A DNA stretch of 64,000 nt, taken from Pseudomonas sp. SLFW (GTDB taxonomy: Bacteria; Pseudomonadota; Gammaproteobacteria; Pseudomonadales; Pseudomonadaceae). The notes below the pieces were generated by a model. That model was given only the letters and a program-made list of their open reading frames with translations. It was not told the DNA's origin and did no database searches. A program made the position numbers and the translations under genes. The stretch is taken from assembly GCF_009905615.1 (NCBI RefSeq), contig NZ_JAAAKW010000007.1:186001-250000 (forward strand), read 5' to 3'. Positions 34,363 to 42,482 of the stretch are shown in pieces. Position 1 is the first letter of the stretch, and each line of letters begins with the position of its first letter.

Positions 34363-34690
34363 GGCGGCTCCTGGAAGGCTGCGGAGTTTACCAAAACCGT
34401 CGACGTTGCGCAGACCGCCCGTAGCCGAACGGGGGTGACCAAACGACAGGCAAAAAAAGCCCCGGTTAAGCCGTTACAAAACCGGGGTTGAGGGACTTGC
34501 GCGGGCTAGAGGGTGACCAAACCGTGGCCCGAGCAATGTTGAATGACGCCATTATGCCGAATTAACTAAATGGTTACATAGCTGAAACCGACACAGTGAT
34601 GTGCATGCCAGACATTGCCGACGACAGGTATTGCCGAGCGTGCGGCGCACTACCAGAATCGGCTCAACCTCAATAAAAGGAGCGAGCGTC
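34363..34690. promoter_or_regulatory. Divergent region between rlmJ and the 88-residue ORF
   Basis: 328 bases without a protein gene. It contains a minus-strand terminator-like hairpin (separate entry), two copies of GGGTGACCAAA on the plus strand (34433-34443 and 34512-34522) on either side of that hairpin, and an AT-rich stretch at 34555-34580 that could be a leftward promoter. AAAAGGAG at 34675-34682 is the ribosome-binding site of the small ORF. Confidence 0.45.
34452..34487 (-). terminator. Minus-strand intrinsic terminator, 90 bases upstream of rlmJ
   Basis: CCCCGGTT (34460-34467) and AACCGGGG (34480-34487) form a perfect 8-bp stem. Read leftward, it is followed by G, C and then seven T (the A7 at 34452-34458). 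No annotated leftward gene ends here, so it either ends a small RNA that begins near 34545 or attenuates the rlmJ transcript. Confidence 0.7.
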
Positions 34691-34957
34691 ATGATGCATG
34701 CAGACCTGATCGACCAGGACGATCTTCTCGGTCAACTCAGATCCATCGGCTTTGAAATGCCATCAGGCGCCACCGCCGAACAAGCCTGCGCCCAAGCGGT
34801 CTGCGGCCTGACGGAAGACCGCGCCCGTGCGTTGCGTCAGTTGGTGGAGAAGATGCTCAGCGGCAGCGCGACCATCCTGCCAGCTGTGCGCCAGGCGATC
34901 GATCAGCAGTTGTTGCCCGCGCTGGCAACGTACAACAAAGGGCGCGCGCAGGCCTGA
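34691..34957 (+). CDS. Small hypothetical protein, 88 residues
   Basis: The frame starts at one of two adjacent ATGs (MMHADLIDQDDLLGQLRSIG) behind a strong AAAAGGAG. The product is mostly predicted helical, acidic at the N-terminus and basic at the end (YNKGRAQA), with no membrane segment, signal peptide or metal motif. I do not recognise a functional family, but the good ribosome-binding site and codon usage like its neighbours support a real gene. It stands alone, followed by a REP pair. Confidence 0.65.
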   Translation: MMHADLIDQDDLLGQLRSIGFEMPSGATAEQACAQAVCGLTEDRARALRQLVEKMLSGSATILPAVRQAIDQQLLPALATYNKGRAQA

Positions 34958-34973
34958 GCACGCCCTGGAAAAC

Positions 34974-35062
34974 TGTGGGAGCGAATTCATTCGCGAAAGA
35001 TCGTACAGCTGATAGAAATCTGTCGGATGTACTGGCCGATCGCGAATGAATTCGCTCCCACA
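34974..35062. repeat. Paired inverted REP palindromes (AATTCATT flavour)
   Basis: GTGGGAGCGAATTCATTCGC and its reverse complement enclose about 45 bases. It lies between the small ORF and the convergent gbdR stop. Confidence 0.9.
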
Positions 35063-35109
35063 AGGGGTCATGCGCCCGGCACCTGACCCCAATATTGTCC
35101 CGCCTGCTT

Positions 35110-36213
35110 TTACAGCCTCACACTCGCAAACGTCGATTCATTACGCGCTTGGCTCAAAGCCGACAACGGGCCGGACAGCGGCGCCAGCACCATGGCTTGC
35201 GGAATCGGCATCATCGCCACTTGCTGTGCGGTGTTGGAACCCACGCGCTCGTCACGCGGCGGAATGCCAAAGTATTCGCGGTAGCACTTGGAGAAGTGCG
35301 GCGTGGAGACGAAGCCGCAGACCGACGCCACTTCAATGATCGACATCGGCGTTTGCTTGAGCAGCTGACGCGCGCGAATCAGGCGCAGCTTCAAGTAGTA
35401 ACGCGACGGCGAGCAGTGCAGGTATTTCTGGAACAGCCTTTCCAGCTGACGTCGCGACACCGACACGTAGACAGCCAGTTCGTCGAGGTCGATCGGCTCT
35501 TCGAGATTGGCTTCCATCAGCGCGACGATTTCCTGCAGCTTCGGCTGGTTGGTGCCGAGCATGTGCTTGAGCGGCACGCGCTGGTGATCCTGCTCGTTGC
35601 GGATGCGCTCGTAGACGAACATTTCCGAGATCGCGGCGGACAGTTCACGCCCGTGATCGCGGCTGATCAGGTGCAGCATCATGTCCAGCGGCGCGGTGCC
35701 ACCGGAGCTGGTGAAGCGGTTACGGTCGAGGGTGAACAGACGGGTGCTCATGGCCACGCGCGGGAAGGCTTCCTGCATCGCGGCCAGACATTCCCAGTGC
35801 ACGCTGCAATCGAAACCGTCGAGCAGACCGGCGCACGCCAACGCCCAACTGCCAGTGCAGACCGCACCCAGACGGCGGGACTGACGCGCCTGGCTTTGCA
35901 ACCAGCTCACGTGTTCGCGAGTCACCGTGCGTTGAATGCCGACGCCGCCGCAGACAATCACGGTGTCGAGGGCCGGGGCCTTGTGCATGGCCGCGTCGGG
36001 GGTAATTTGCAGACCGTCGCTGGCCCAGACCTGGCCGCCGTCGACGCTCAATGTGGTCCAGCGATACAGCTCACGGCCAGACAACTGGTTGGCCATACGC
36101 AGTGGCTCAACCGCAGATGCGAGAGAGATGAGTGTGAAATTGTCCAACAGCAGAAAGCCGATGGATTGAGGCGCACGGTTCTGGGGTTGAGCCCCGGAGT
36201 TGAACGAAGTCAT
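35110..36213 (-). CDS. gbdR: GbdR, AraC-family activator of glycine betaine catabolism
   Basis: A 367-residue regulator starting MTSFNSGAQPQNRAPQSIGF with AGGAG upstream; a GTG one codon earlier is also in frame. The N-terminal half is a DJ-1/PfpI (GATase1-like) ligand domain with TVIVCGGVGIQR and GAVCTGSWALACAGLLDG. The C-terminal half has two helix-turn-helix motifs, VYVSVSRRQLERLFQKY and VASVCGFVSTPHFSKCYRE. GbdR responds to glycine betaine and dimethylglycine and activates betaine-catabolic and choline-uptake genes. The neighbouring sdaB and cbcXWV are known members of its regulon in P. aeruginosa (PA5380 next to PA5379-5376). Confidence 0.93.
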   Translation of the reverse strand: MTSFNSGAQPQNRAPQSIGFLLLDNFTLISLASAVEPLRMANQLSGRELYRWTTLSVDGGQVWASDGLQITPDAAMHKAPALDTVIVCGGVGIQRTVTREHVSWLQSQARQSRRLGAVCTGSWALACAGLLDGFDCSVHWECLAAMQEAFPRVAMSTRLFTLDRNRFTSSGGTAPLDMMLHLISRDHGRELSAAISEMFVYERIRNEQDHQRVPLKHMLGTNQPKLQEIVALMEANLEEPIDLDELAVYVSVSRRQLERLFQKYLHCSPSRYYLKLRLIRARQLLKQTPMSIIEVASVCGFVSTPHFSKCYREYFGIPPRDERVGSNTAQQVAMMPIPQAMVLAPLSGPLSALSQARNESTFASVRL

Positions 36214-36638
36214 CACGGTATCTCCTCACACGAAAAGCGGTTGATGGCCCCAATTAGAGGCTCTTGTTGTTTTGCCCTCGTCAGTGGAGAGCTTTGTCTA
36301 TTGCAACGCAAATGCCATGCCTAAAGTTGAATGGGCATTCAATAACTTCTGATAGCGACGTCGCGATGCGTCTATTCGGGAGCGACATGGGTGTTCCGTT
36401 AGCGACCTATCGATTCGGGAGCCTTGAGAACATTGGGCGGGATGAGCAAATCGGTATCACTTGTGTGAAAAACCCCGAGATCAGACGCTGAGGGAGTGTC
36501 ACCCAGTGCACGGCTGACCGGCGGTAGGTCAGCCAGGTGGGTGAAGCGTGGCGTTGCGCCACGTCCCCACACTTCACGCGCCAAAAGGTAGCGGCGGGTT
36601 GAGCGCGTGAGCGAAAAGCGAGCAGAACCGATTTAGCG
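36214..36638. promoter_or_regulatory. Region between gbdR start and sdaB stop
   Basis: 425 bases without a supported gene. The gbdR-proximal part has a direct repeat, ATTCGGGAGC at 36374-36383 and 36413-36422 (period 39), and a repeated AGCGAC. The sdaB-proximal part has two hairpins: GGCTGACC/GGTCAGCC (36512-36519 with 36527-36534) and a nested stem GTGAAG-CGTGGC/GCCACG-CTTCAC (36541-36577). These lie 3' of sdaB and may end its transcript, although no T-run is seen. Confidence 0.5.
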
Positions 36639-38015
36639 TCAGCACTCCACCGCGCTGACTGCCAACCCGCCGCGCGACGTTTCTTTGTATTTGTCGTGCA
36701 TGTCAGCGCCGGTGTCGCGCATCGTGCGGATGACGCGGTCCAGCGAGATGAAGTGCTGGCCGTCGCCACGAAGCGCCATTTGTGCCGCGTTGATGGCTTT
36801 CACTGCCGCAATCGCGTTGCGTTCGATGCACGGCACTTGCACCAGACCGCCCACTGGATCGCAGGTAAGACCCAGGTTGTGTTCGAGGCCGATTTCGGCG
36901 GCGTTGCACAGCTGCTCAGGCGTAGCCCCCAGAATGTCGGCCAGACCCGCAGCGGCCATGGCGCACGCCGAACCGACTTCGCCCTGACACCCCACTTCGG
37001 CGCCCGAAATCGACGCGTTCTTTTTGCAGAGGATGCCGATCGATGCCGCACCGAGGAAATAATCCACGACGTTGGCTTCGCTGACTTCATCGCTGAATTT
37101 CACGAAGTAATGCAGCACCGCAGGAATGATCCCCGCCGCACCATTGGTCGGCGCCGTCACCATGCGCCCGCCCGCTGCGTTTTCCTCGTTGACCGCGAGG
37201 GCGAAGAGGTTGACCCACTCCATTGCGCTCAGGGTCGAGCCGATGACGTTGGGCTTACCCAATTCCTGAAGGCTGCGATGCAAACGCGCCGCACGACGGC
37301 GCACGTTCAAGCCGCCTGGCAACACGCCCTCTTCTTTAAGGCCGTGCTCGACGCAATCCTGCATCGCTTTCCAAAGTCGCATGAGCCCGGCGCGAATCTC
37401 TTCTTCGCTGCGCCAGACTTTCTCGTTTTCCAGCATCAGTTCCGAGACACGCAGGTTGTGCTTCTCGCACAGACGCAGCAGTTCTTCGGCGCTGGAAAAG
37501 TCATAGGGCAAAACCGTGCTGTCGGCATCGAGCACGCCGCTGGCCGCCTGTGCCTCGTCCACCACGAATCCACCGCCCACCGAGTAATAGGTGTCGCGAT
37601 GAAGTTCGCCACTGGCATCGAAGGCGATCAGCGTCATGGCGTTAGGGTGATAAGGGAGGTTTTCGTCGATAAGCAACATGTCCCGCTGCCAGACGAATGC
37701 GATCGGATGATCGCCGTTGAGCTTCAGGGTGTCGGTTTCGCGCAACTCGGCGATGCGACGGCCGATGGTGGTCGGGTCGATTGCGTCCGGCCATTCGCCC
37801 ATCAGGCCCATGATCACGGCGTTGTCGCTGCCGTGTCCGACACCGGTTGCCGACAGCGAGCCATAGAGGCGCACTTCGATGCGTTCCACGTGCGCCAGCT
37901 TGTCGCTTTCACGCAGGCCCTGAACGAACAACGCGGCGGCGCGCATCGGCCCCACGGTGTGAGAACTGGATGGGCCGATACCGATCTTGAACAGGTCGAA
38001 CACGCTGATAGCCAT
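36639..38015 (-). CDS. sdaB: L-serine ammonia-lyase (iron-sulfur)
   Basis: A 458-residue single-chain serine dehydratase starting [20 protein letters not shown], with GGAGG upstream. The beta-type N-terminal domain ([15 protein letters not shown]) is fused to the alpha domain with the [4Fe-4S] cysteines in [24 protein letters not shown] and VPCIERN. It converts L-serine to pyruvate and ammonia. Between gbdR and cbcX it fits betaine catabolism, where betaine is demethylated to glycine, then converted to serine and pyruvate. Same arrangement as PA5379. Confidence 0.93.
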   Translation of the reverse strand: MAISVFDLFKIGIGPSSSHTVGPMRAAALFVQGLRESDKLAHVERIEVRLYGSLSATGVGHGSDNAVIMGLMGEWPDAIDPTTIGRRIAELRETDTLKLNGDHPIAFVWQRDMLLIDENLPYHPNAMTLIAFDASGELHRDTYYSVGGGFVVDEAQAASGVLDADSTVLPYDFSSAEELLRLCEKHNLRVSELMLENEKVWRSEEEIRAGLMRLWKAMQDCVEHGLKEEGVLPGGLNVRRRAARLHRSLQELGKPNVIGSTLSAMEWVNLFALAVNEENAAGGRMVTAPTNGAAGIIPAVLHYFVKFSDEVSEANVVDYFLGAASIGILCKKNASISGAEVGCQGEVGSACAMAAAGLADILGATPEQLCNAAEIGLEHNLGLTCDPVGGLVQVPCIERNAIAAVKAINAAQMALRGDGQHFISLDRVIRTMRDTGADMHDKYKETSRGGLAVSAVEC

Positions 38016-38492
38016 TTACCGCAAACCTCCGAAGAACAGGGCTTCCGGCGCGCCAAGCGGCCGGCGACGGAGCTGCTACGCTTCTAGCTGCAGTCCATCG
38101 AGATGTCGGCATCATCAGCCTTTTATCTGGAGGGACGGCGTCTCACACCGACTCACTCTTGTCCACGAACGCCGCGGCTGATGATCCGCAGGGGGCAGCA
38201 CTGTGCGTGGAGAAAGTGCCACTGTTTTCGACACTTTTTGCCGCAAGGACACTCGAAAAGCGTTCGGCGGACGGGGAAAAAATCTGTAAGCGACGTCACT
38301 GACACTGGATACGACCCCCTCTGTACTGGTTACGACGCACCCTGTAGGCGTTTGATTTTGGCTGTTACATGATCGTTGTCGACTCAATCGCCAGACGCAG
38401 TGATAGAGCTGATTTCCACTTGACTCGCCGACACCAAAAAAACGCGTCAGCCCTGACTGATGACGAGAAGAAAGCACCTAAGGAGTCCAACC
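38016..38492. promoter_or_regulatory. Divergent sdaB/cbcX control region
   Basis: 477 bases with no gene. It carries the leftward sdaB promoter and the rightward cbcXWV promoter. An AraC-type tandem repeat is listed separately. AAAGTG at 38213-38218 and CACTTT at 38232-38237 form a spaced inverted repeat. AAGGAG at 38480-38485 serves cbcX. Confidence 0.5.
38304..38337 (+). promoter_or_regulatory. Candidate GbdR binding site (direct repeat, 21-bp period)
   Basis: ACTGGATACGACC (38304-38316) and ACTGGTTACGACG (38325-38337) are near-identical direct repeats spaced 21 bp, two helical turns, as expected for the tandem half-sites of an AraC-family activator. They lie about 155 bases upstream of cbcX. 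Assignment to GbdR is inference from the neighbouring gene and the known regulon. Confidence 0.5.
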
Positions 38493-39440
38493 ATGAAAGG
38501 TTCACATAAGCTATTGCTAGGCGTTGCGTTGAGTCTGCCGATGCTGGCCCAGGCCGCAGAGCCCGCCGCTTGCCAGACGGTCAATTTCTCTGATGTCGGC
38601 TGGACCGACATCACGGCCACCACGGCCACTACCAGCGTTGTCCTCCAGTCGCTGGGCTACAAAACCAAGACCACGATGATTTCCGTGCCCGTGACCTACA
38701 AATCGCTGGCCGATGGCAAGAACATGGACGTGTTCCTCGGTAACTGGATGCCGACCATGGAAAACGACATCAAGGCTTACCGTGACGCAGGCACTGTCGA
38801 AGTGGTGCGCACCAACCTAAAGGGCGCCAAATACACCCTGGCGGTCCCGCAAGCGCTCTATGACAAGGGCCTGCACGATTTCGCCGACATCGCCAAATTC
38901 AAGAAAGACCTCGACGGCAAAATCTACGGCATCGAGCCTGGCAACGACGGCAACCGCCTGATCCAGAGCATGATCGACAAGAACGCCTTCGGCCTGAAAG
39001 ACGCAGGCTTCAAGGTCGTCGAATCGAGCGAAGCCGGCATGCTGTCGCAAGTGGACCGCGCCTCCAAACGCGACACCGCCGTGGTGTTCCTTGGCTGGGC
39101 ACCGCACCCGATGAACAAGCGCTTCAAGATCCAGTACCTGACCGGCGGCGACGACTTCTTCGGACCTGACTTCGGCGCTGCAACCGTCGCGACCAACACA
39201 CGCAAGGGTTACAGCCAGGAATGCAGCAACGTGGGTCAGTTGCTGAAGAACCTGGAATTCACCGTCGACATGGAAAGCGAGCTGATGGGCAACATCCTCG
39301 ACGACAAGATGAAACCGGAAGCCGCCGCCAAGGCGTGGCTGAAGAAAAACCCGCAAGTACTCGACACCTGGCTGGCGGGTGTCACCACAGTGGACGGTAA
39401 ACCTGGCCTGGATGCCGCTAAAGCCGAGCTGACGAAGTAA
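38493..39440 (+). CDS. cbcX: Choline ABC transporter substrate-binding protein
   Basis: A 315-residue periplasmic protein with a Sec signal peptide (MKGSHKLLLGVALSLPMLAQ, cleavage near AQA-AEP) and an AAGGAG site. The mature part has NFSDVGWTDITATTATT, VFLGNWMPTM and VFLGWAPHPMNKRF, typical of the OpuAC/ChoX quaternary-amine family, whose aromatic residues cage the trimethylammonium head. It captures choline for the CbcWV permease. It opens the cbcXWV operon. Confidence 0.92.
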   Translation: MKGSHKLLLGVALSLPMLAQAAEPAACQTVNFSDVGWTDITATTATTSVVLQSLGYKTKTTMISVPVTYKSLADGKNMDVFLGNWMPTMENDIKAYRDAGTVEVVRTNLKGAKYTLAVPQALYDKGLHDFADIAKFKKDLDGKIYGIEPGNDGNRLIQSMIDKNAFGLKDAGFKVVESSEAGMLSQVDRASKRDTAVVFLGWAPHPMNKRFKIQYLTGGDDFFGPDFGAATVATNTRKGYSQECSNVGQLLKNLEFTVDMESELMGNILDDKMKPEAAAKAWLKKNPQVLDTWLAGVTTVDGKPGLDAAKAELTK

Positions 39441-39507
39441 CTCGACACGCAGGCGGGCGCGCCCGCCTGTTGTCCTCTTTTCATCCCGCACGCGGACAAT
39501 CGATATC

Positions 39508-40353
39508 ATGCTGACTGATCATAAAATCCCCCTAGGCCAGTACATCGCAGGCTTTGTCGAATGGCTGACGCAACACGGCGCCAGCACCTTCGACGCCATC
39601 GCTTCGTCGCTGGAATCCATGATTCATGGGCTTACCGGTGGTCTGACCTGGTTTAACCCTTTCGTTCTGATCGGCTTGATTGCTCTGCTTGCTCACTTCA
39701 TTCAGCGCAAGTGGGGCCTGACCGCCTTTGTCGTGATTTCCTTTCTGCTGATCCTGAACCTGGGCTATTGGCAGGAAACCATGGAGACCCTGGCGCAAGT
39801 GCTGTTCGCCACCCTGGTCTGCGTGGTCATTGGTGTGCCGCTGGGCATCGTCGCCGCACATAAACCGTGGTTCTACACCGCGATGCGCCCGGTCCTCGAC
39901 CTGATGCAGACGGTCCCGACTTTCGTTTACCTGATTCCAACCCTGACCCTCTTCGGGCTGGGCGTGGTGCCGGGTCTGATTTCGACGGTGGTGTTCGCGA
40001 TTGCCGCGCCTATCCGTCTGACCTATCTGGGCATCTGCGATGTCCCGCAAGAACTGCTCGACGCCGGTAAAGCCTTCGGCTGCTCCCGCCGTCAACTGCT
40101 GTCCCGTATTGAACTGCCCCACGCCATGCCAAGCATCGCGGCCGGTATCACCCAGTGCATCATGCTGTCGTTGTCGATGGTGGTGATTGCGGCACTGGTG
40201 GGCGCCGACGGCCTGGGCAAACCCGTGGTCAACGCACTGAACACTGCTGATATCGCACTGGGCTTCGAAGCGGGCCTTGCGATCGTACTGCTGGCGATCA
40301 TGCTCGACCGTATCTGCAAACAACCCGACGCTAAAGTGAGGGCCGACGCATGA
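39508..40353 (+). CDS. cbcW: Choline ABC transporter permease
   Basis: A 281-residue inner-membrane protein with about six hydrophobic helices between residues 45 and 275, and the BPD-transport coupling segment GKAFGCSRRQLLSRIELPHAMPSI near residues 190-210. It forms the translocation channel with CbcV. Its stop overlaps the cbcV start in an ATGA (40350-40353). It follows cbcX by 67 bases. Confidence 0.92.
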   Translation: MLTDHKIPLGQYIAGFVEWLTQHGASTFDAIASSLESMIHGLTGGLTWFNPFVLIGLIALLAHFIQRKWGLTAFVVISFLLILNLGYWQETMETLAQVLFATLVCVVIGVPLGIVAAHKPWFYTAMRPVLDLMQTVPTFVYLIPTLTLFGLGVVPGLISTVVFAIAAPIRLTYLGICDVPQELLDAGKAFGCSRRQLLSRIELPHAMPSIAAGITQCIMLSLSMVVIAALVGADGLGKPVVNALNTADIALGFEAGLAIVLLAIMLDRICKQPDAKVRADA

Positions 40354-41531
40354 GCATCATCAAATTCGACCAGGTAGACGTCGTCTTCTCCAAAGACCCG
40401 CGTGAGGCTCTCAAGCTGCTGGACCAAGGCCTTGCGCGGCCGGAAATCCTGAAAAAAACCGGCCAGATCGTCGGTGTTGAAAAAGCCAGTCTGGAAATCA
40501 ACAAAGGCGAGATCTGCGTGCTGATGGGCCTGTCCGGTTCGGGCAAATCCAGTCTGCTGCGCTGCATCAACGGCCTGAACACCGTGAGCCGTGGCTCGCT
40601 GTTCGTCGAGCACGAAGGCAAGCAGATCAACATCGCGAACTGCACGCCCGCCGAGCTGAAAATGATGCGCACCAAGCGCATCGCGATGGTGTTCCAGAAG
40701 TTCGCCCTGATGCCCTGGCTGACCGTTCGCGAGAACATCAGCTTCGGTCTGGAAATGCAGGGTCGTCCCGAGAAAGAACGTCGCCAATTGGTGGACGAGA
40801 AGCTCGAATTGGTCGGCCTGACCCAATGGCGCAACAAGAAGCCCGACGAACTGTCCGGCGGCATGCAGCAACGTGTGGGCCTGGCCCGTGCGCTGGCGAT
40901 GGACGCCGACATTTTGCTGATGGACGAACCGTTCTCGGCGCTTGACCCTCTGATTCGCCAAGGCCTGCAAGACGAACTGCTGGCCCTGCAGAAGAAACTC
41001 AGCAAGACCATCGTGTTCGTGAGTCACGACCTGGACGAAGCCCTCAAGCTCGGTACCCGCATCGCGATCATGAAGGACGGCCGGATCATCCAGTACAGCG
41101 TGCCGGAAGAAATCGTGCTCAACCCGGCGGACGAATACGTGCGGACCTTCGTGGCCCACACCAACCCGCTGAACGTGCTGTGCGGTCGCAGCCTGATGCG
41201 CCCGATCAACGATTGCACCCGCATCAACGGCTCCCAAGTGTGCCTGGACCCGGGCAACGATTCGTGGATCGATCTGGCCGACGGCAACACCATCAAAGGC
41301 CTGCATCAACACGGCGCGCCGGTTGACCTGCAAAGCTGGGAACCGGGTCAGTCGGTAGAGAACCTGGGCCGCAGACCGACCGTCGTGCACTCGGACATCG
41401 GCATGCGCGAAGCCCTACAGATCCGTTACCACACCGGCAACAAGCTGGTGCTGCAAGAGAACAACCAGTTGGTCGGCATCCTCGGCGACAGCGAGCTGTA
41501 TCACGCGTTGCTCGGCAAGAATCACGGCTGA
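40350..41531 (+). CDS. cbcV: Choline ABC transporter ATP-binding protein
   Basis: A 393-residue ATPase with Walker A GLSGSGKSS, Q-loop MVFQKFALMPW, signature LSGGMQQRVGLA, Walker B ILLMDEPFSALDP and switch histidine FVSHDLDEA. The C-terminal 110 residues form the accessory regulatory region of the quaternary-amine uptake (QAT/ProV) family. It powers choline import with CbcW and CbcX. Confidence 0.94.
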   Translation: MSIIKFDQVDVVFSKDPREALKLLDQGLARPEILKKTGQIVGVEKASLEINKGEICVLMGLSGSGKSSLLRCINGLNTVSRGSLFVEHEGKQINIANCTPAELKMMRTKRIAMVFQKFALMPWLTVRENISFGLEMQGRPEKERRQLVDEKLELVGLTQWRNKKPDELSGGMQQRVGLARALAMDADILLMDEPFSALDPLIRQGLQDELLALQKKLSKTIVFVSHDLDEALKLGTRIAIMKDGRIIQYSVPEEIVLNPADEYVRTFVAHTNPLNVLCGRSLMRPINDCTRINGSQVCLDPGNDSWIDLADGNTIKGLHQHGAPVDLQSWEPGQSVENLGRRPTVVHSDIGMREALQIRYHTGNKLVLQENNQLVGILGDSELYHALLGKNHG

Positions 41532-41556
41532 CCGCACAAACGCTTCACGCAAAACC

Positions 41557-41645
41557 TGTAGGAGTGAGCTTGCTCGCGAAACGTCAGTAGATCCAACAAA
41601 TGGAGTGACTGACAGAACGCAATCGCGAGCAAGCTCACTTCTACA
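41557..41645. repeat. REP pair between cbcV and betI
   Basis: GTAGGAGTGAGCTTGCTCGC and its reverse complement with one change (CTCACTTCTACA). It lies 25 bases after the cbcV stop and may close that operon ahead of the betI promoter. Confidence 0.88.
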
Positions 41646-41713
41646 ATTGATCGTTTCAAAAAGCTGATTCGGCATATTTCGTGCCCTTTCCGCGCGCCCA
41701 TCTTTTTTTCTTG

Positions 41714-41727
41714 ATTGAACGTTCAAT
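41714..41727. promoter_or_regulatory. BetI operator palindrome
   Basis: ATTGAACGTTCAAT is a perfect 14-bp palindrome, extended to 20 bp (TTG...TAA outer bases) with one mismatch. It lies 70 bases upstream of betI in an AT-rich promoter stretch. TetR-type BetI repressors bind such TTGAACGTTCAA sites; choline relieves repression. The site suggests autoregulation of betIBA. Confidence 0.8.
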
Positions 41728-41797
41728 TAAAAAGCAATAGACTGGAGGCCGTTTTTCAGTCCTTAACGATCACTCGGCGAGCCAAGGAGACTCACAG

Positions 41798-42391
41798 ATG
41801 CCCAAGGTCGGTATGCAACCCATTCGGCGCCAACAACTGATCCAGGCCACGCTCACGGCGGTGGACCAGGTCGGCATGGGCGACGCCAGCATTGCGTTGA
41901 TCGCCAAACTGGCGGGGGTCTCCAACGGCATCATCAGTCACTACTTTCAGGACAAGAACGGCCTGATCGCCGCAACCATGCGCCACTTGATGAACGCGCT
42001 GATCGTCAACGTCGCCGAGCGGCGTCAGGCGCTGACCGATGACAGCCCGCGCGCGCATCTGAAAGTGATCATCGAGGGCAACTTCGACGCCAGCCAGGTC
42101 AACGGCCCGGCAATGAAAACCTGGCTGGCCTTCTGGGCCACCAGCATGCATTCGCCGACGCTGCATCGCTTACAGCGGATCAACGATCACCGCCTGTATT
42201 CGAACCTGTGCTGCCAGTTCCGCCGCGTCTTGCCGCTGGAGCAGGCGCGCACCGCCGCTCGCGGTCAGGCGGCCTTGATTGACGGCTTGTGGCTGCGTGG
42301 CGCGCTTTCGGGCGACGCCTTCGATACCGAACAGGCGCAACAGATCGCCTACGAATACATGGATTTCCAACTGGCAAAAGCGCCGCGCTGA
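41798..42391 (+). CDS. betI: TetR-family choline-responsive repressor
   Basis: A 197-residue BetI starting [20 protein letters not shown], with AAGGAGA upstream. The TetR helix-turn-helix is [19 protein letters not shown]; the C-terminal part has [20 protein letters not shown] and the [11 protein letters not shown] helix that lines the ligand pocket in this family. It represses betIBA in the absence of choline. It starts the betI-betB-betA gene row. Confidence 0.95.
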   Translation: MPKVGMQPIRRQQLIQATLTAVDQVGMGDASIALIAKLAGVSNGIISHYFQDKNGLIAATMRHLMNALIVNVAERRQALTDDSPRAHLKVIIEGNFDASQVNGPAMKTWLAFWATSMHSPTLHRLQRINDHRLYSNLCCQFRRVLPLEQARTAARGQAALIDGLWLRGALSGDAFDTEQAQQIAYEYMDFQLAKAPR

Positions 42392-42482
42392 TCCTGATAG
42401 GGACGGCAAGCGGCCCGACAACGATTGGCACTGCGCTCGGCGCATCCGGTCAACGCCCATCACAGACAACTGCGAGGACTTT

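Noticed and set aside
34601..34690. N-terminal extension of the 88-residue ORF to 34601
   Set aside because: The extension has no ribosome-binding site and overlaps the AAAAGGAG that serves 34691.
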